Shown here: positions 22,445 to 36,900 of the stretch, piece after piece
How positions within the stretch are numbered: the stretch's first letter is position 1
How the letters are laid out: every line of letters begins with the position of its first letter
Origin: Chondrosia reniformis
Taxonomy: Eukaryota > Porifera > Demospongiae > Chondrillida > Chondrillidae
Reading direction: 5' to 3'
Assembly: GCA_947172415.1 (NCBI GenBank)
Contig: OX359196.1
Span: 374,501-438,500, forward strand
Length of the DNA: 64,000 bases
The notes under the pieces: generated by a model
Told to the model about the DNA's origin: nothing
The model's input: only the letters and a program-made list of their open reading frames with translations
Database searches by the model: none
Program-made: the position numbers and the translations under genes

Positions 22445-23448
22445 TTAAAATTCATCATGCATTCTATGTTCAATTGGTGTACTGAAGAGTGCATTCTTTC
22501 GAAATGGAGCATCTGTCGCGCATACTTGAGTAAGTCCCTAATTAAAAAAAAACATTAACAAACTAGAAACTGAATAAAATACATATTAAGCTTATAGCAC
22601 ACATCTAAAAATGGAAGTGAATATAAGACATATGTTAAAAGTCATAACTACGACTATACAATTAATTAGCATGTCTAAAATTTCCATGAAACTAAGATGC
22701 TGAGAATTACTAGGAAATGGGAACTAACAACATACCTATATCTAGCCTACTTGTGTGATAAGATATCAGTTGCTATGGCTATCAACTTTAATTAACTAAA
22801 CACACTCACCATAATCTTGGAGTCCACATTTTGTTTCCAGTAGGAGGCTGGCTGCTCTTGGTATAAATCATGATTCTATGGAATGACATGGATGAGTGGG
22901 CAGATGGATAGATGGATGGATGGATGGATGGATGCTAACTTGAGTAGGTTGTATTTCTTGAGGTTCAAACTCTCCAGTAAAGTCCTTCTTAGTGACAGAA
23001 GTGTAGTCTGGTTTTGGAGGATTTGGTGTAAATTCTTCTTCTACTTCAGACTTGACCATGTTAAGAAGCTTTCTCTGGAGTCCTTCCCGTCTGCTACCGA
23101 CCATCCTAACCTGCGGGCCTTGAGGAGAGATGTACGTCGACTGGACAGTGGACTGGCCGCTCTCAACAGCATCATTTGTGGTCAGAATACCCTAACACGA
23201 CATATAAGCGTATATACCAATGGTAGACGCATCTGTGGGACAAGTTACCTACCTTGTGGCCCTGTCTATGCAGCTTTGTACTTAGAGTTCCGCCTTCCTG
23301 CTTGTTGTCCACGTCCAAGTGTGCAACTTGGCGCTAGAGGGAAATAAAGACTTCACAACTTATGCTGTGGGCTTCCCAGTTAAAGTAGCAATCGTACCTC
23401 TTCCACCCAGTTCTTTATTAGAGTTTTCGTCTGGAGATTGACGGACAT
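22445..23448 (-). CDS. SPAG8: SPAG8-like ciliary microtubule inner protein
   Basis: SPAG8 is a luminal (inner) protein of axonemal doublet microtubules in sperm and other motile cilia. Five exons in phase 0: 23398-23448, 23253-23333, 22940-23191, 22810-22875 and 22445-22537, giving 180 residues. The match to vertebrate SPAG8 is in its C-terminal half, in order: LIKNWVEER near the N-terminus, GHKGILTT, a PDYTSVTKKDF block, NHDLYQEQPASYW and DAPFRKNALFSTPIE. The human protein is much longer (about 426 residues), with a repetitive N-terminal region absent here. The start ATG (23448) lies 93 bp from the divergent NAA10 start. A (GGAT)n microsatellite at about 22901-22934 lies in the intron at the 22940 donor. 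The assignment rests on remembered motifs. Confidence 0.75.
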
Positions 23449-23541
23449 CTTGACTTTGGTTTCCATGGAGACAAAAATAGATTACGACAGTTTACAATCA
23501 GTTTACAAATATCGATTGCGCAATTCCCCACAGTGCCCAAG
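23449..23541. promoter_or_regulatory. Shared head-to-head promoter region, SPAG8-like / NAA10
   Basis: 93 bp between divergent start codons. It contains TTACAATCAGTTTACAAA and a CGATTG motif but no TATA box I would defend. Inferred from spacing alone. Confidence 0.5.
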
Positions 23542-26006
<2,465 letters not shown>

Positions 26007-26297
26007 AATGTTTATTATTTTTGTTTACTGTTTGAAATGCTGAAATATTTCAAGTTGTTCTCTTTCAGTAAGTGCATATAAGTTGAAACTTTAGGATTCT
26101 TTGTATGCTATCAGTATGAATATATAGTCCATAGTAATTTATATGTATATATTGGTACCCATACAATAATAATTAAGACAAAACACATAATATGTAAGTA
26201 TATTCATAAACACGGTCAGACCTGCTGGCTGTGTGTATTATATTAATTGTTCATTCAAGCAACCTGTGCTCTATTAAATACATTAATAGTGTCAACT

Positions 26298-29200
26298 TCA
26301 AGGCTTTGAAAACACTTGTAGCTTTGGTTTCAATTGTAAAAAATTTTCCTTTATTTCAGGATTAATATTCTCCTCTGTCAGTCGGCTGACAATAATCTTC
26401 CAAATCTCATGTAGGTATGAGTAGCACATTTCCTTATTTTCTCTGTCGCTCAAGGCCAAGAGACTTCTGGAGCTAGACTTCCTTTTGCAAGACAAGATGA
26501 GTTCAGTGAACCGCTCACAGATGGTCAGCAAGATGTTACAAGCAGCACTCCCTTGCCTGTATACACAGAACATGAAAACAGGAAGTTACCAGGATATAGG
26601 CAATGTAAACAATTCTATAAGGAGGTCTCAAACACCAGAAATTAGGCTTTATAAGGTAGAGAAGGTGCATAGGTATGTAGCCAAATTTAACAATCAATTA
26701 TCAATCATGTGATATTGTACATCTGTTGAGGTCACATGGCTGTAGAATAATTCAATCCAATAAATATATACACATACATATTTATTAAGCACTTCAGTAA
26801 TAGCTAATTCAGCTAGTGGCTTAGCCAAATAAAATAAGAATCAGTTATTCCGTTTGCTAACCTTTTATCATTTGAAGTACAAAGAATCTCCTTTAGGTAC
26901 TTGAGAACAAGTGCACAAGCAGACAGTCTCCAGGACCCCCTGTACAGAGCATATATACGCACCTTATACAGTGTTAAGAGTGCTTCTGAACCATAAAAAT
27001 CAATTTCTTCTTAATGGGACAGTTTTCAGGTTAAAATCAATTTCTTCTTAATGGGACAGTTTTCAGGTTAAAATATTCAATCATGCATAATAGAAAAGGA
27101 CTCGTGATTAAGAGGTAAGCTCTCAATGAATCTAGTTAGCACCAAGACATACAGTTTTATACTTTACCACTTAGTGTACCTAATCTCATGGAAGACTTTA
27201 AGCGCATCAAAGAAGAGAGTTCTGTCCTGAATGAGATCACCCTCATTATCACCAAAACACACTTGCACCACATTAATTACAGCCTTGCAACCCTGATCAT
27301 CGTACCACAAGGTGCACACCTGAGGGAGAACCTAACAGAACCAGTACAAGTGTCCAGTGTCAGCAATGTCAGTTAAGAAACAGTAAAATCTACAGCTACC
27401 ATACCTGTCAAATGATTGGCTCACAGAACTTACATAATTAACTGATTTTGTTAATACATACGTAAATGGAAACTGCTCTTAAAGGTATATAGTTTAATTA
27501 AGTTGCCTTATTGACAGCCAATCTGTGACCACACCCAACCAGATGGCTCCTACGTACCTCTACTCGCTGTTGCAGGACATCCTCAATGTCCCTGTGCCCT
27601 GCCTGGAGCTCCTCCAAAGCTGTCTGATCAGGTGACACTACAATATCCCTCTCCTCTTGGAAGGCAAATAGCTCAGATGATGACACCGGGGTCCATGAGG
27701 ATTGTTGCTTTCCTAGGGACTGCTCCTGTGGAGGACATGTAGCCATGGAAACTGCCTCACTTCCATCTCCTACTGGTCTGTTATTATGGAGGAAGGGTGC
27801 ATCTGGGTCCTTCTTGCTTGTTGTAGCCTCCTCCTTCTCCACCTTCTCCTCCTCTCCCTCCTCCTCCTCCTTCTCCTCCTCCTCTCCCTCCTCCTCCTCC
27901 TCCTCCTTCTCCTCCTCCTTCTCTTCCTCGTCTGACTCACTCTGATTCTCCCTCATCATCTTCTTAAACTCTTCCACATTCCTGCTCTCCCTCCTAAGAG
28001 AGGGATAGTATCTGCTCTCCTTGTTCACCTGTGGTACCTTTATGACGCTCTGCTGCGGAGAACACTTAAACAAACTATCAAATATGCTTCTTACTGACAT
28101 GTCACCTTTCCTAGGCAGCCTTGTCGTGTGCTTAGCTGCAGGATTTACTGATTTTATCATCTGATTATCCGATTGGTCCTTTGGCCGACTATCTGATTGG
28201 TCCTTTGGCCGACTATCTGATTGGTCCTTTGGCCGACTATCCGATTGGTCCTTTGGCCGACTATCCGATTGGTCCTTTGGCCGACTATCCGATTGGTCCT
28301 TTGGCCGACTATCCGATTGGTCCTTTGGCCGACTATCCGATTGGTCCTTTGGCCGACTATCCGATTGGTCCTTTGGCCGACTATCCGATTGGTCCTTTGG
28401 CCGACTATCCGATTGGTCCTTTGGCCGACTATCCGATTGGTCCTTTGGCCGACTATCCGATTGGTCCTTTGGCCGACTATCCGATTGGTCCTTTGGCTGA
28501 CTATCTGATTGGTCCTTTGGCTGACTATCTGATTGGTCATTTGGCTGACTATCCGATTGGTCCTTTGGCTGACTATCTGATTGGTCCTTTGGCTGACCAT
28601 CTGATTGGTCCTTTGACTGACCATCTGATAGTAATTGGACGGTTATGTGGTCAGGTGTGGGTTCAAATTGATCATTCTGAAAATGTACAGCAATGGATGG
28701 TGTTTCCCTAGTAACAGGCATTGTATGGCTCCGCTCTTCCTTGTCACCAGCAAGACTGTCCTTTGTGGAAGAATTCAAAGTGCAACTCTTTAGAGATTCC
28801 CCATCACGGTGTCTCCTCCTTGCTGGTGGTTCAGGGGACCATTCAGGAGGACCTGGTCCCCCTGGTTCTTCCTTCAGTGTAGGCTGTGCGGGGAGCCTGC
28901 GATACTTTGGGGAGAGACGCAACCTGGGACTTCCAATGTCTCCTTCACTGAGATTTGGCTTCAGTTTCACTTTGCCACTGGGAGAGCGCTCATAAAGTCC
29001 CTTTCTGGGTGGCTTCTTAGGAATGGGACTCCTGCACAGACAATATAAAGTACTATAATAAAAATTACTACTACCAATCTAAGTGCTGAGGTTACCAGAC
29101 ACGCTAATGCAATATTTAAACCTTTGAAATGAGGAGTTAATTGCTCAAAAGCCCTTGCAAAGGTTATGATGTAGAAATCATAATCATTAAAAGTATTATG

Positions 29201-32200
29201 CATACCAGCCAAGTGATCAAATTCTTATCTTGGCTGATTAGCAGAGCGATTATCTATTTCTCCATACAAACTTTTATTAAACTTGACTTATGTCTTTGAT
29301 GGGTCATCCTTTGACTTTTGAGCATCTAGAGACGCAGTTATGTTGTTATCAGATATTTCGACCCTGGGGGTCTTCTTCAGTGACTTAACTACAAAAACTG
29401 CATCTCTAGAGGCTCAAAAAGTCAAGGATGAACTATCCAAGAGATAAGGTTGAAGCAGTTAGAAGGAATTATACTGCTTCATGAGGCGAACAAAGGTGCA
29501 CGTGGTCAGTGTATGGCTTTCACTGGTTCAAGCTCTAATGAGCCAGTAAATCTAATTATTGTGAGGATTCATCCGCAGACCCAAAAATAATCTAAAGCTT
29601 TAGGACAAGATGTGATGTCTTGCAATGCCGGCTATCTCACTATATTTGATGCGTGTGATAACATTTTCAACATGCTACATCTACTTAAGAGTAAAAGAAC
29701 TGTAGTGAACTAAACCTAGTGAGATCTTGGATGAGGATACAAGAGTTTTCTCCTTCTACTTCTCTTCTTCTCTACTGGGCCAGACAGCTGTTTCTGGGAA
29801 TTCCACATGTAAAATTGAAAAGAACTTAAAAGATTGTCTCACAACTTAGTTGCACTGCATGCAGACACTCACAAGGGAGCTAACAGTTTTACTGCAGAGA
29901 AGTACAAGCTGTTAACGGCTGGGTCAATCTTTGTAGCACACTCTCTCAGACTATCCAGGGATCTCTGCAGATATAAAGGGAGACACTGATATATCCATCC
30001 ACACTTTTCTAAATTTGGTATGAATAATTACTAGCTCAATGCACTCCTCAGGAGACATGAGTGGGTGGGTGTCCAGAATCAAATGATAACAACATATTAA
30101 TATTAGTTATGAGATTAATATTATTAATATTACTTGAGCATCAGCAACATGAATTTGGTAATTCTGGACATTTCAACCCGGGGGAGGGGGGGTCTTCATC
30201 AGCAATATAATGAGGGGTGAACATACGTACAAGCCAGTTTAAATAAAGATGAAATGATTTAAGTTAATGAGTTAGTAATTAGTGGATGTACGTACATGCA
30301 TAGGATGTTAGTGTAACCTTAATACTAGTTATGACACTCATCATTGTAGCCTTTGCACTGGTCAAGCGCAATTAACTCTCCCTTTTAAAGTATCTGTCTT
30401 GTACCTGGAGAACTGACAGCATCTCAGAGGCCTTTCTGGAAGTACTGCTGTTTTGAGAGGAGTGCCTTAGCTCAGTGTCTGAGGAGCGCCTCACGTGAGT
30501 CTTGGCAGCGTTAGCAGCTGCTATGAGGCAGTTCAGGGTTGCCTTGACGACTTTGTCCTCCAGCTTTAGCTCACTCTGTCGCTCAATCAACTGAACTAGT
30601 GATTGGACTCGATCCTGATTCATCCCAAACTGTAAACAGGCAATGTGCTATGCTAAAGTACAGCACATGATGAGTTGTATCACCTTAAATGCACCACTAA
30701 TGGTATACCCTTCAGAAGTGATATAGTCTAGTTCCCAACCCTCCAGACACCCTTTGAGTGTACATTAAAATGGTGGCTGGAAGTAGATGAGAACAAGACT
30801 AGACTTTAACAACCGACAGATTCTAATAATTTACATACGTACTTGAGGACTTCCTGGAGTATAACCCTGTAATCCCTTATATTTATATGAGGTCACTACC
30901 AGCCTCTTTGATCTCATATAGTGTCAGTCAGTACATATGCAATATGGCTTCCGCACTCAATGCACACATGCTACAAACACAAGGTACCCCCCCGTCTTGC
31001 TCACATCTCCATCCTCCTTGTGAGCTACAGACAGTAGATTGGTGAGGACATCCCAGCAATTAGTGAGGAAATTTGAGTTGTCTTTGAGTCTAGGCAGTTT
31101 CATGCTCTCCAGTACTTGAGTAATACCATCAGAGCTCAAGGCAGCCATTTTATTCTGTTCTGTCTTGCAGAGACTTTCCAATGCACACATAACAATACAA
31201 GAAATTTGAGTCATGTCATCAATAAGATTCTAAGAAAAAGGAACAACACAAAATAAATACAGTCTGACTCATTGTATACACATTATAAAGCAGATTTATT
31301 CAGATTGGCAATTGAGAAGTATTTCTAATTAACATATCTTGTCTACCTTTAATGTAATATACATTATTACAAATACTTTTAAAATTACGTATATAATGCA
31401 TTTAAAATTGAAGCAATTACTGTATAGTATTTAGCAACTAGATTTAGACTAACTTTTTTCTAACTACGTACATTGAACTTATCTTTGAAAGAGTTCATCT
31501 TTCGAGGTCACTTGAGTATCTAAAGACAGTTTTTGGTATAAACTTCTTTAAACGTCTCAAAGAGACTGTTGATACTCAAAAGAGATTGAAAGATGAACCT
31601 TTCAAGACAAATGTGAACAATTACAAAATCTAAAGTCACATGAAGTTGACAGTCTCACTTTAACTTACCTTATTAGTAGTACATTCTGATAGTATCTGGT
31701 AGAGGAAGTTAATGACAGGGATATCCCCAGGAAGCTTCAGGGAGGGCGTGGCAGAGGTGAGCAAGGCCTCATGGTAGAGGGACAAGAATTCCTTTAAATG
31801 TTGTTGATTGACCGACTCATACTTCCAGAGAACAAAGCGCAACTCCTGGACGGTCTGCACTCCTGTGGCAGCCGAAGGTTGCAGGAAGAGCTGATACCCG
31901 ATCGCATGCACAACCATAACTGTGTACTGAGTGGAGGAGAACACATATACAAGACAAGTATTCTACAGTATAGCACAGTATAGTAGTAATACAAAGGAGA
32001 AGACTCTTGTATCCTCATCCAAAGCTCTCACTAGGTTTAGTTCCTTATAGGTCTTAAGTAGATGTAAGAAAAATGGTGTAATTATCAGATAATGCACAGG
32101 ATATACATATGTACAAGGAAAACATTATTTACTTATATTACTAAATAAGACAGAATTGTAGATTTTAACATCAACTAAATACAATATCTCTTTGCAGACT

Positions 32201-33147
32201 TATGTAACCTACCGGTCTTTTCAAAGTCAGGTCTTTCAATGGAGTCTTCTTTAACTTTGATATGGTTCGATTGATGTCTTTGAAAAGTTTTCTTAATTCT
32301 TCATCATTGCCTGACAAGCTATTTATAAATACACTGTCTTCATCCATTTCCTCGGTGTCCTTATTTGGGATCATTGGGAGCTGCCGAGATTTCTTTGCGC
32401 CGGAAAGGTGTTCAATATTGTTCTTTGTCGTGAAGGTGAACATGGTTCCTCCTATCTCCAGCACGTCTCCCTCTTTTGCCTTTCTGGGTTTGCCAGCCAG
32501 TACGGGATGGCCACCCAGTGAACAGGTTCCAGTGACTGGGAGAACCCCAAGTTTTGATTTCTTCAGCATAATCTCAATGTTGATATCTTCCTTATTCCTT
32601 GTGTGAAGCATAACTTCATCAATCTTTGATGAAGGCTTGGAAACTGTACAAATTAGGGAATGTGAATACGCATACGTATATACTAACACACATAAGAGTT
32701 ATAACTACGCATGAATGCACAAGTCATTCAGTACAGAGGCAACAAGTTGCAATGCGTGTGGCTCGTATATAAATAATACTAGCAGTTTGTTTATTATTGT
32801 GACATCCCATAGAAAAGATCTGAAATCAGTCAAAATATGGTCCAACCAGAATTGGTTTACAAGTCACATTGGGTGAAGTTATCACTGCTAAAGCTTAAAT
32901 ATGTCTGTTCACGCGAATAAGCAGAATAGAGTTAAAAATACACACTCTATCTTGAGTTTATGGCGAAGGAGGCGTGTGCTGAAACTGCCCACTAAATTGC
33001 AGGGAGGGATTGCGACACTGATGATTGCTTTTACGCACCTAATGTTATGCGATCACTCGGAAAAACCACAAATAGATCATCATCGTGACTGTAGAGTCCA
33101 AAGACATCGCTCTTTCCATTTCTCTCCGAAACACTATCGGTGGCCAT
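26298..33147 (-). CDS. Large protein with FHA-like N-terminus, helical regions and PKDQSDSR repeats
   Basis: Not identified. Exons read as 33039-33147, 32213-32643, 31669-31926, 31005-31229, 30405-30629, 29873-29964, 27558-29031, 27180-27319 (or from 27168), 26862-26939 and 26298-26556, about 1,096-1,100 residues. Phases agree in either version. Exons 1-2 look like an FHA or FHA-like beta domain (LFVVFPSDRITL, CSLGGHPV, GDVLEIGGTMFTF). Exons 3-6 are helical and could be ARM/HEAT-like. The 1.47-kb exon 7 encodes a disordered, basic/acidic region with about 19 tandem PKDQSDSR units, then a Glu-rich stretch. The last exons return to helical sequence (CTLWYDDQGCKAV, TICERFTELILSC). The combination recalls meiotic or chromosome proteins with FHA or ARM parts, but no match can be claimed. 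The 3' end has a 37-bp duplication at 26998-27071. Confidence 0.65.
28157..28624. repeat. 24-bp coding minisatellite, about 19 copies
   Basis: Unit GGCCGACTATCCGATTGGTC plus CTTT. On the minus strand it encodes PKDQSDSR repeatedly (variants PKDQSDSQ, PNDQSDSQ at the N-terminal side). The central 12-13 units are almost identical at DNA level, indicating recent expansion or gene conversion. Because 24 is a multiple of 3 and the unit lacks stops in several frames, antisense and shifted frames also stay open. Confidence 0.95.
29291..29446. mobile_element. Foldback element of the TCGACC-core family
   Basis: Arms CATCCTTTGACTTTTGAGC with ATCTAGAGACGCAGTT on the left are mirrored by AACTGCATCTCTAGAGGCTC and AAAAAGTCAAGGATG on the right. 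The centre reads TTTCGACCCTGGGGGTCTTC then TTCAGTGACTTA. It lies in an intron of the FHA-like gene. Confidence 0.8.
29665..29805 (-). repeat. Dispersed repeat R1, copy 4
   Basis: CAACATGCTACATCTACTTA, GAACTAAACCTAGTGAGATC, TTGGATGAGGATACAAGAGT and GGCCAGACAGCTGTTTCTGG appear in the same order as copy 2. It is intronic in the FHA-like gene. Confidence 0.8.
31483..31612. mobile_element. Foldback element, diverged centre
   Basis: Arms GTTCATCTTTCGAGGTCACT and TGAGTATCTAAAGACAGT are mirrored by ACTGTTGATACTCA and GAGATTGAAAGATGAAC. The arms resemble those at 53815-53955, but the TCGACC core is missing. Confidence 0.7.
31994..32080 (+). repeat. Dispersed repeat R1, partial copy 5
   Basis: GACTCTTGTATCCTCATCCA then AAGCTCTCACTAGGTTTAGT, TTAAGTAGATGTAAG and AAAATGGTGTA; only one half of the unit is present. 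Confidence 0.7.
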
Positions 33148-33429
33148 TTTGTTTACTAATACGGAGGTAAAGTTTTTAGAACCCCCCTGGAGGAGGAAAA
33201 CCCTGCATTTTTTAGGATGACGTCACAAAAGGCAAAGCTTCGTTTTGATGCACAAATGCAACATGCATTCACAATATCTTCACCATTAATGTATCTATTT
33301 ATCTACATAACATCTGAAGGAGATTGCTTCGTTAAAATAACAATAGCATGAATCTTCTCAATGCTTCAGTACGACTGATTAATACATCAACAAAACCATC
33401 ATGGTGCAAAAAGTAAAAAAATGAACAAA

Positions 33430-33744
<315 letters not shown>

Positions 33745-33982
33745 TTTATCTACATAGAATAAGAGAAGATACTTTGCACACGCCTTTCTTCGCAATAAAT
33801 CTTTCATACAAAGCTGAGAGCTTACCACGTTGGATCCAAGACTACGTAGCACTTGCGTTATTCACCGCTTAGGTATACGAAAGTTTACAAGGAAATAAAC
33901 GGGTTGTCAATAGAGACAAGAAAATGGCCGCTTACTTTTGTTGTTTTCTTTGCATTTGAAAATCTGCACAAAGCACCTTCCG
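33745..33982. promoter_or_regulatory. Shared head-to-head promoter region, SNRPF / DNAH6-like
   Basis: 238 bp separate the two start codons. A short upstream frame (ATG at 33924, MAAYFCCFLCI then stop) precedes the dynein ATG at 33983 and could act as an upstream ORF if transcription starts before it. Confidence 0.45.
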
Positions 33983-36900
33983 ATGTACCAGACAAAAGGA
34001 ATAAGTAGCCCAACGCACCCATCTTCATCTGAAAGACTAAACAACAGCGCTTTAAGCTTGGCGGAGCAGCTCGGATCGCGCCTCGTTGCCACTTCTGAAG
34101 CTCTCTCGACCAGCAAACCGGCAACTTTCAAAGTCGTGCGAAAGGGACTGGGTCGAGCCAAGGAAGACGCAAACAAAAAGGCTAAACTCGAACCTTTGGT
34201 AAGTAAAACGTTTAACTACCTTCCTACTCTTACACGATCGTTTCGTCCTGTTAATTTATGCTTTGTACGTAACTTGCAGCCTGCACTTTCACAATACCAG
34301 AAAGAAAAGGATTTCATTGTCCTTAAAGATGCCGCGAAAACGAAGACAATAGTACCCCATGACACTCCCAGCCCAAAGCGATGCAAGGTCGGTCACGTTG
34401 AACCAATCGACAAGTTCCAAAAGGGCCCCCTCCCCGAGCTGCCAGCAGACATGTTGAAGCGCCAGAAATCTCTAACTAGCATCAGACAGCTGACCCCCAC
34501 TCCCTCTGAGCCGATCACATACACTCCCCACCCTCCCAGTGGTGTACGGGAGCAGTCTGTGTCTCGGAAGAGGAGCTCGTCTCATCGGAAGAAGAGTGTG
34601 CCTCCCACCTCAACCACCAACTTGGAGGAGAGGATTCCCACACGGGGGCCAGTACCACTGGAGAGCCTAAGAGATCCGCTGGTTATAGTTGAGAGGTTGA
34701 AGGCCGAGTCAGACCTGGGATTTCTGTACTTGATACCAATCCACAATCGCCACTCCTCCAAGTACAACCCGTATTATGTCAAGTAAGCTGTACCCCATTC
34801 TATAGACATCCACAGATGGCACAGCTATGAATACATTTAATGTCCTGTACACGTTAGGATAGTTCCGTATGCAAAGGTCAATCTCAGTGACTACTACACC
34901 ATGTCTCTGGAGGGCGTCACTCGCTTCAGTGACGGACACGAGGCAGAGTTTACTGAGTTAAACCGCTGGATCAGAGAGTACAATAACTTTAACAAGTTGA
35001 AGCAGATGAAGACGTTTTCCAAGTTTGGACTTTGGAAGGCCTTCTACACTTGGAGCAAGCAAGTCAAGTGGAAGTGAGTTATCTCATTGCATGACCATCT
35101 TCAATGGATATGAGGCAAGAACACCATTTTTATCAAAAACAGCATCTCATTCTTGTCTCTTAGAGTCTTTGTCCTTTGTAAGTCCTTCCATATGCAGGCT
35201 ACCTGCTTCACTTGAATCCTTGTGGTATTCTTTACTGGTCACTCCTGGCTAGGGGGTAGGGTCAGCAGATGTACCTCTGTACTCCACACTGTTTGGCTGA
35301 CCTTCATTTCTTGTCTGTTTACTGTACACGTTGTCTTGTGTGTTAGTATATGATACTATTCCATATTAGGAAAGTTGGTAACTGTCAAAAGGGACTACAA
35401 GATCATCTCTTCTTTTTAAATGAAGTAAGTTTATACGTACATACAATATATGTAGTATATGACATCTCAAGTATGTGTTTGTTGACCTTTATCTCTCTCT
35501 CCCTCTCCCCTCTCTCTCCCTCTCCCCTCTCTCTCCCTCTCCCCTCTCTCTCCCTCTCCCCTCTCTCTTCCTCTCTATTCCTCTCCCCTCTCTATTCCTC
35601 TCCCCTCTCTATTCCTCTCCCCTCTCTCCTTACCTCCCCCCTCTCCCTCTCACCCTCTCTCCCCCCTCTCCTTATCTCCCTCTCTCCCCTCTCCTTCTCT
35701 CCCCTCTCTCCTTATCTCCCCCCTCTCCCTCTCTATTCCTCTCCCCTCTCTCCTTACCTCCCCCCTCTCCCTCTCACCCTCTCTCCCCCCTCTCCTTACC
35801 TCCCCCCTCTCCCTCTCACCCTCTCTCCCCCCTCTCCTTACCTCCCCCCTCTCCCTCTCACCCTCTCTCCCCCCTCTCCTTACCTCCCCCCTCTCCCTCT
35901 CCCCCTCTCTCTCCCCTCTCCTTACCTCCCCCTCTCCCTCTCACCCTCTCTCCCCCCTCTCCTTATCTCCCCCTCTCCCTCTCACCCTCTCTCCCCCCTC
36001 TCCTTATCTCCCTCTCTCCCTCTCTCCCCCCTCTCCTTATCTCCCTCTCTCCCTCTCTCATACACACATACTCCTTAGATCCTGCGTCCTACCCTTCTTG
36101 CTGTGAATGCTTGCTGCCTCAATTTCCAGGAGCACCTCTCAATGTTTGCAATACAGGAGAACACTACTTACACTCTGGAAGATTTTGTGAAGTGTCACCT
36201 TGCCAAGATGATACTGGTCAGTTGATAACGTACCTCTTTACCCATATACAGTATGACATGTATGTACGTATATATAGTATGACATATACGTACCTATGTA
36301 TATAAGTATATAAGTACACATGTTAGTCAGTATATACAGTATGACCTAAGTATGTGAGTCCTGCTAGTGAATATACAGTTCACATGTATCAGTACTTAAG
36401 CCTGCGTCTGCCACTTCAGGTGAGTAGTGAGTTGAACAAGTTCAACGAGACTATAAAGAACATGGTGAGAGCAGCTTGTGAAGAGTACCTCATCAATAAA
36501 GGATATGTGCCTGATCCAGTAGAGCTGGACATAGCTGGTACGTATATATGTTAAGTACCCTTCTAGCTATATACGTATATATGTACATGTAGAAGTGTAT
36601 ATTCACCCCACCCACTACACCCCACCCCCTTCACCCCACCCCCTTCTCTCCATCCCCTTCACCCCATCCCCTTCACCCCACCCCCTTCACCCCACCCCCT
36701 TCTCTCCATCCCCTTCACCCCACCCCCTTCTCTCCATCCCCTTCACCCCATCCCCTTCACCCCACCCCCTTCACCCCACCCCCTTCTCTCCATCCCCTTC
36801 ACCCCATCCCCTTCACCCCACCCCCTTCACCCCAACCCCTTCTCTTCATCCCCTTCACCCCACTCCCTTCTCTCCATCCCCTTCATCCTACCCCCTACAC

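Noticed and set aside
26940..27000. Extending the FHA-like gene exon upstream to include FYGSEALLTLYKV
   Set aside because: All acceptors that include it give phase 1, but the preceding exon ends in phase 2; the acceptor at 26940 fits the phase.
28157..28711. Open frames opposite or shifted against the PKDQSDSR repeat (ADYPIGPL, VGQRTNRI)
   Set aside because: They are shadows of the 24-bp coding repeat; the minus frame that continues into unique sequence on both sides and joins neighbouring exons is the real one.
35498..36062. CRISPR-like or phage-type arrays among the many tandem repeats
   Set aside because: The units are directly adjacent with no unique spacers, and the context is eukaryotic introns.
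35350..36305. Plus-strand frames of 242 and 276 codons rich in [10 protein letters not shown]
   Set aside because: CT-only minisatellite within a dynein intron. The genuine exon at 36079-36216 is in another frame ([10 protein letters not shown]).
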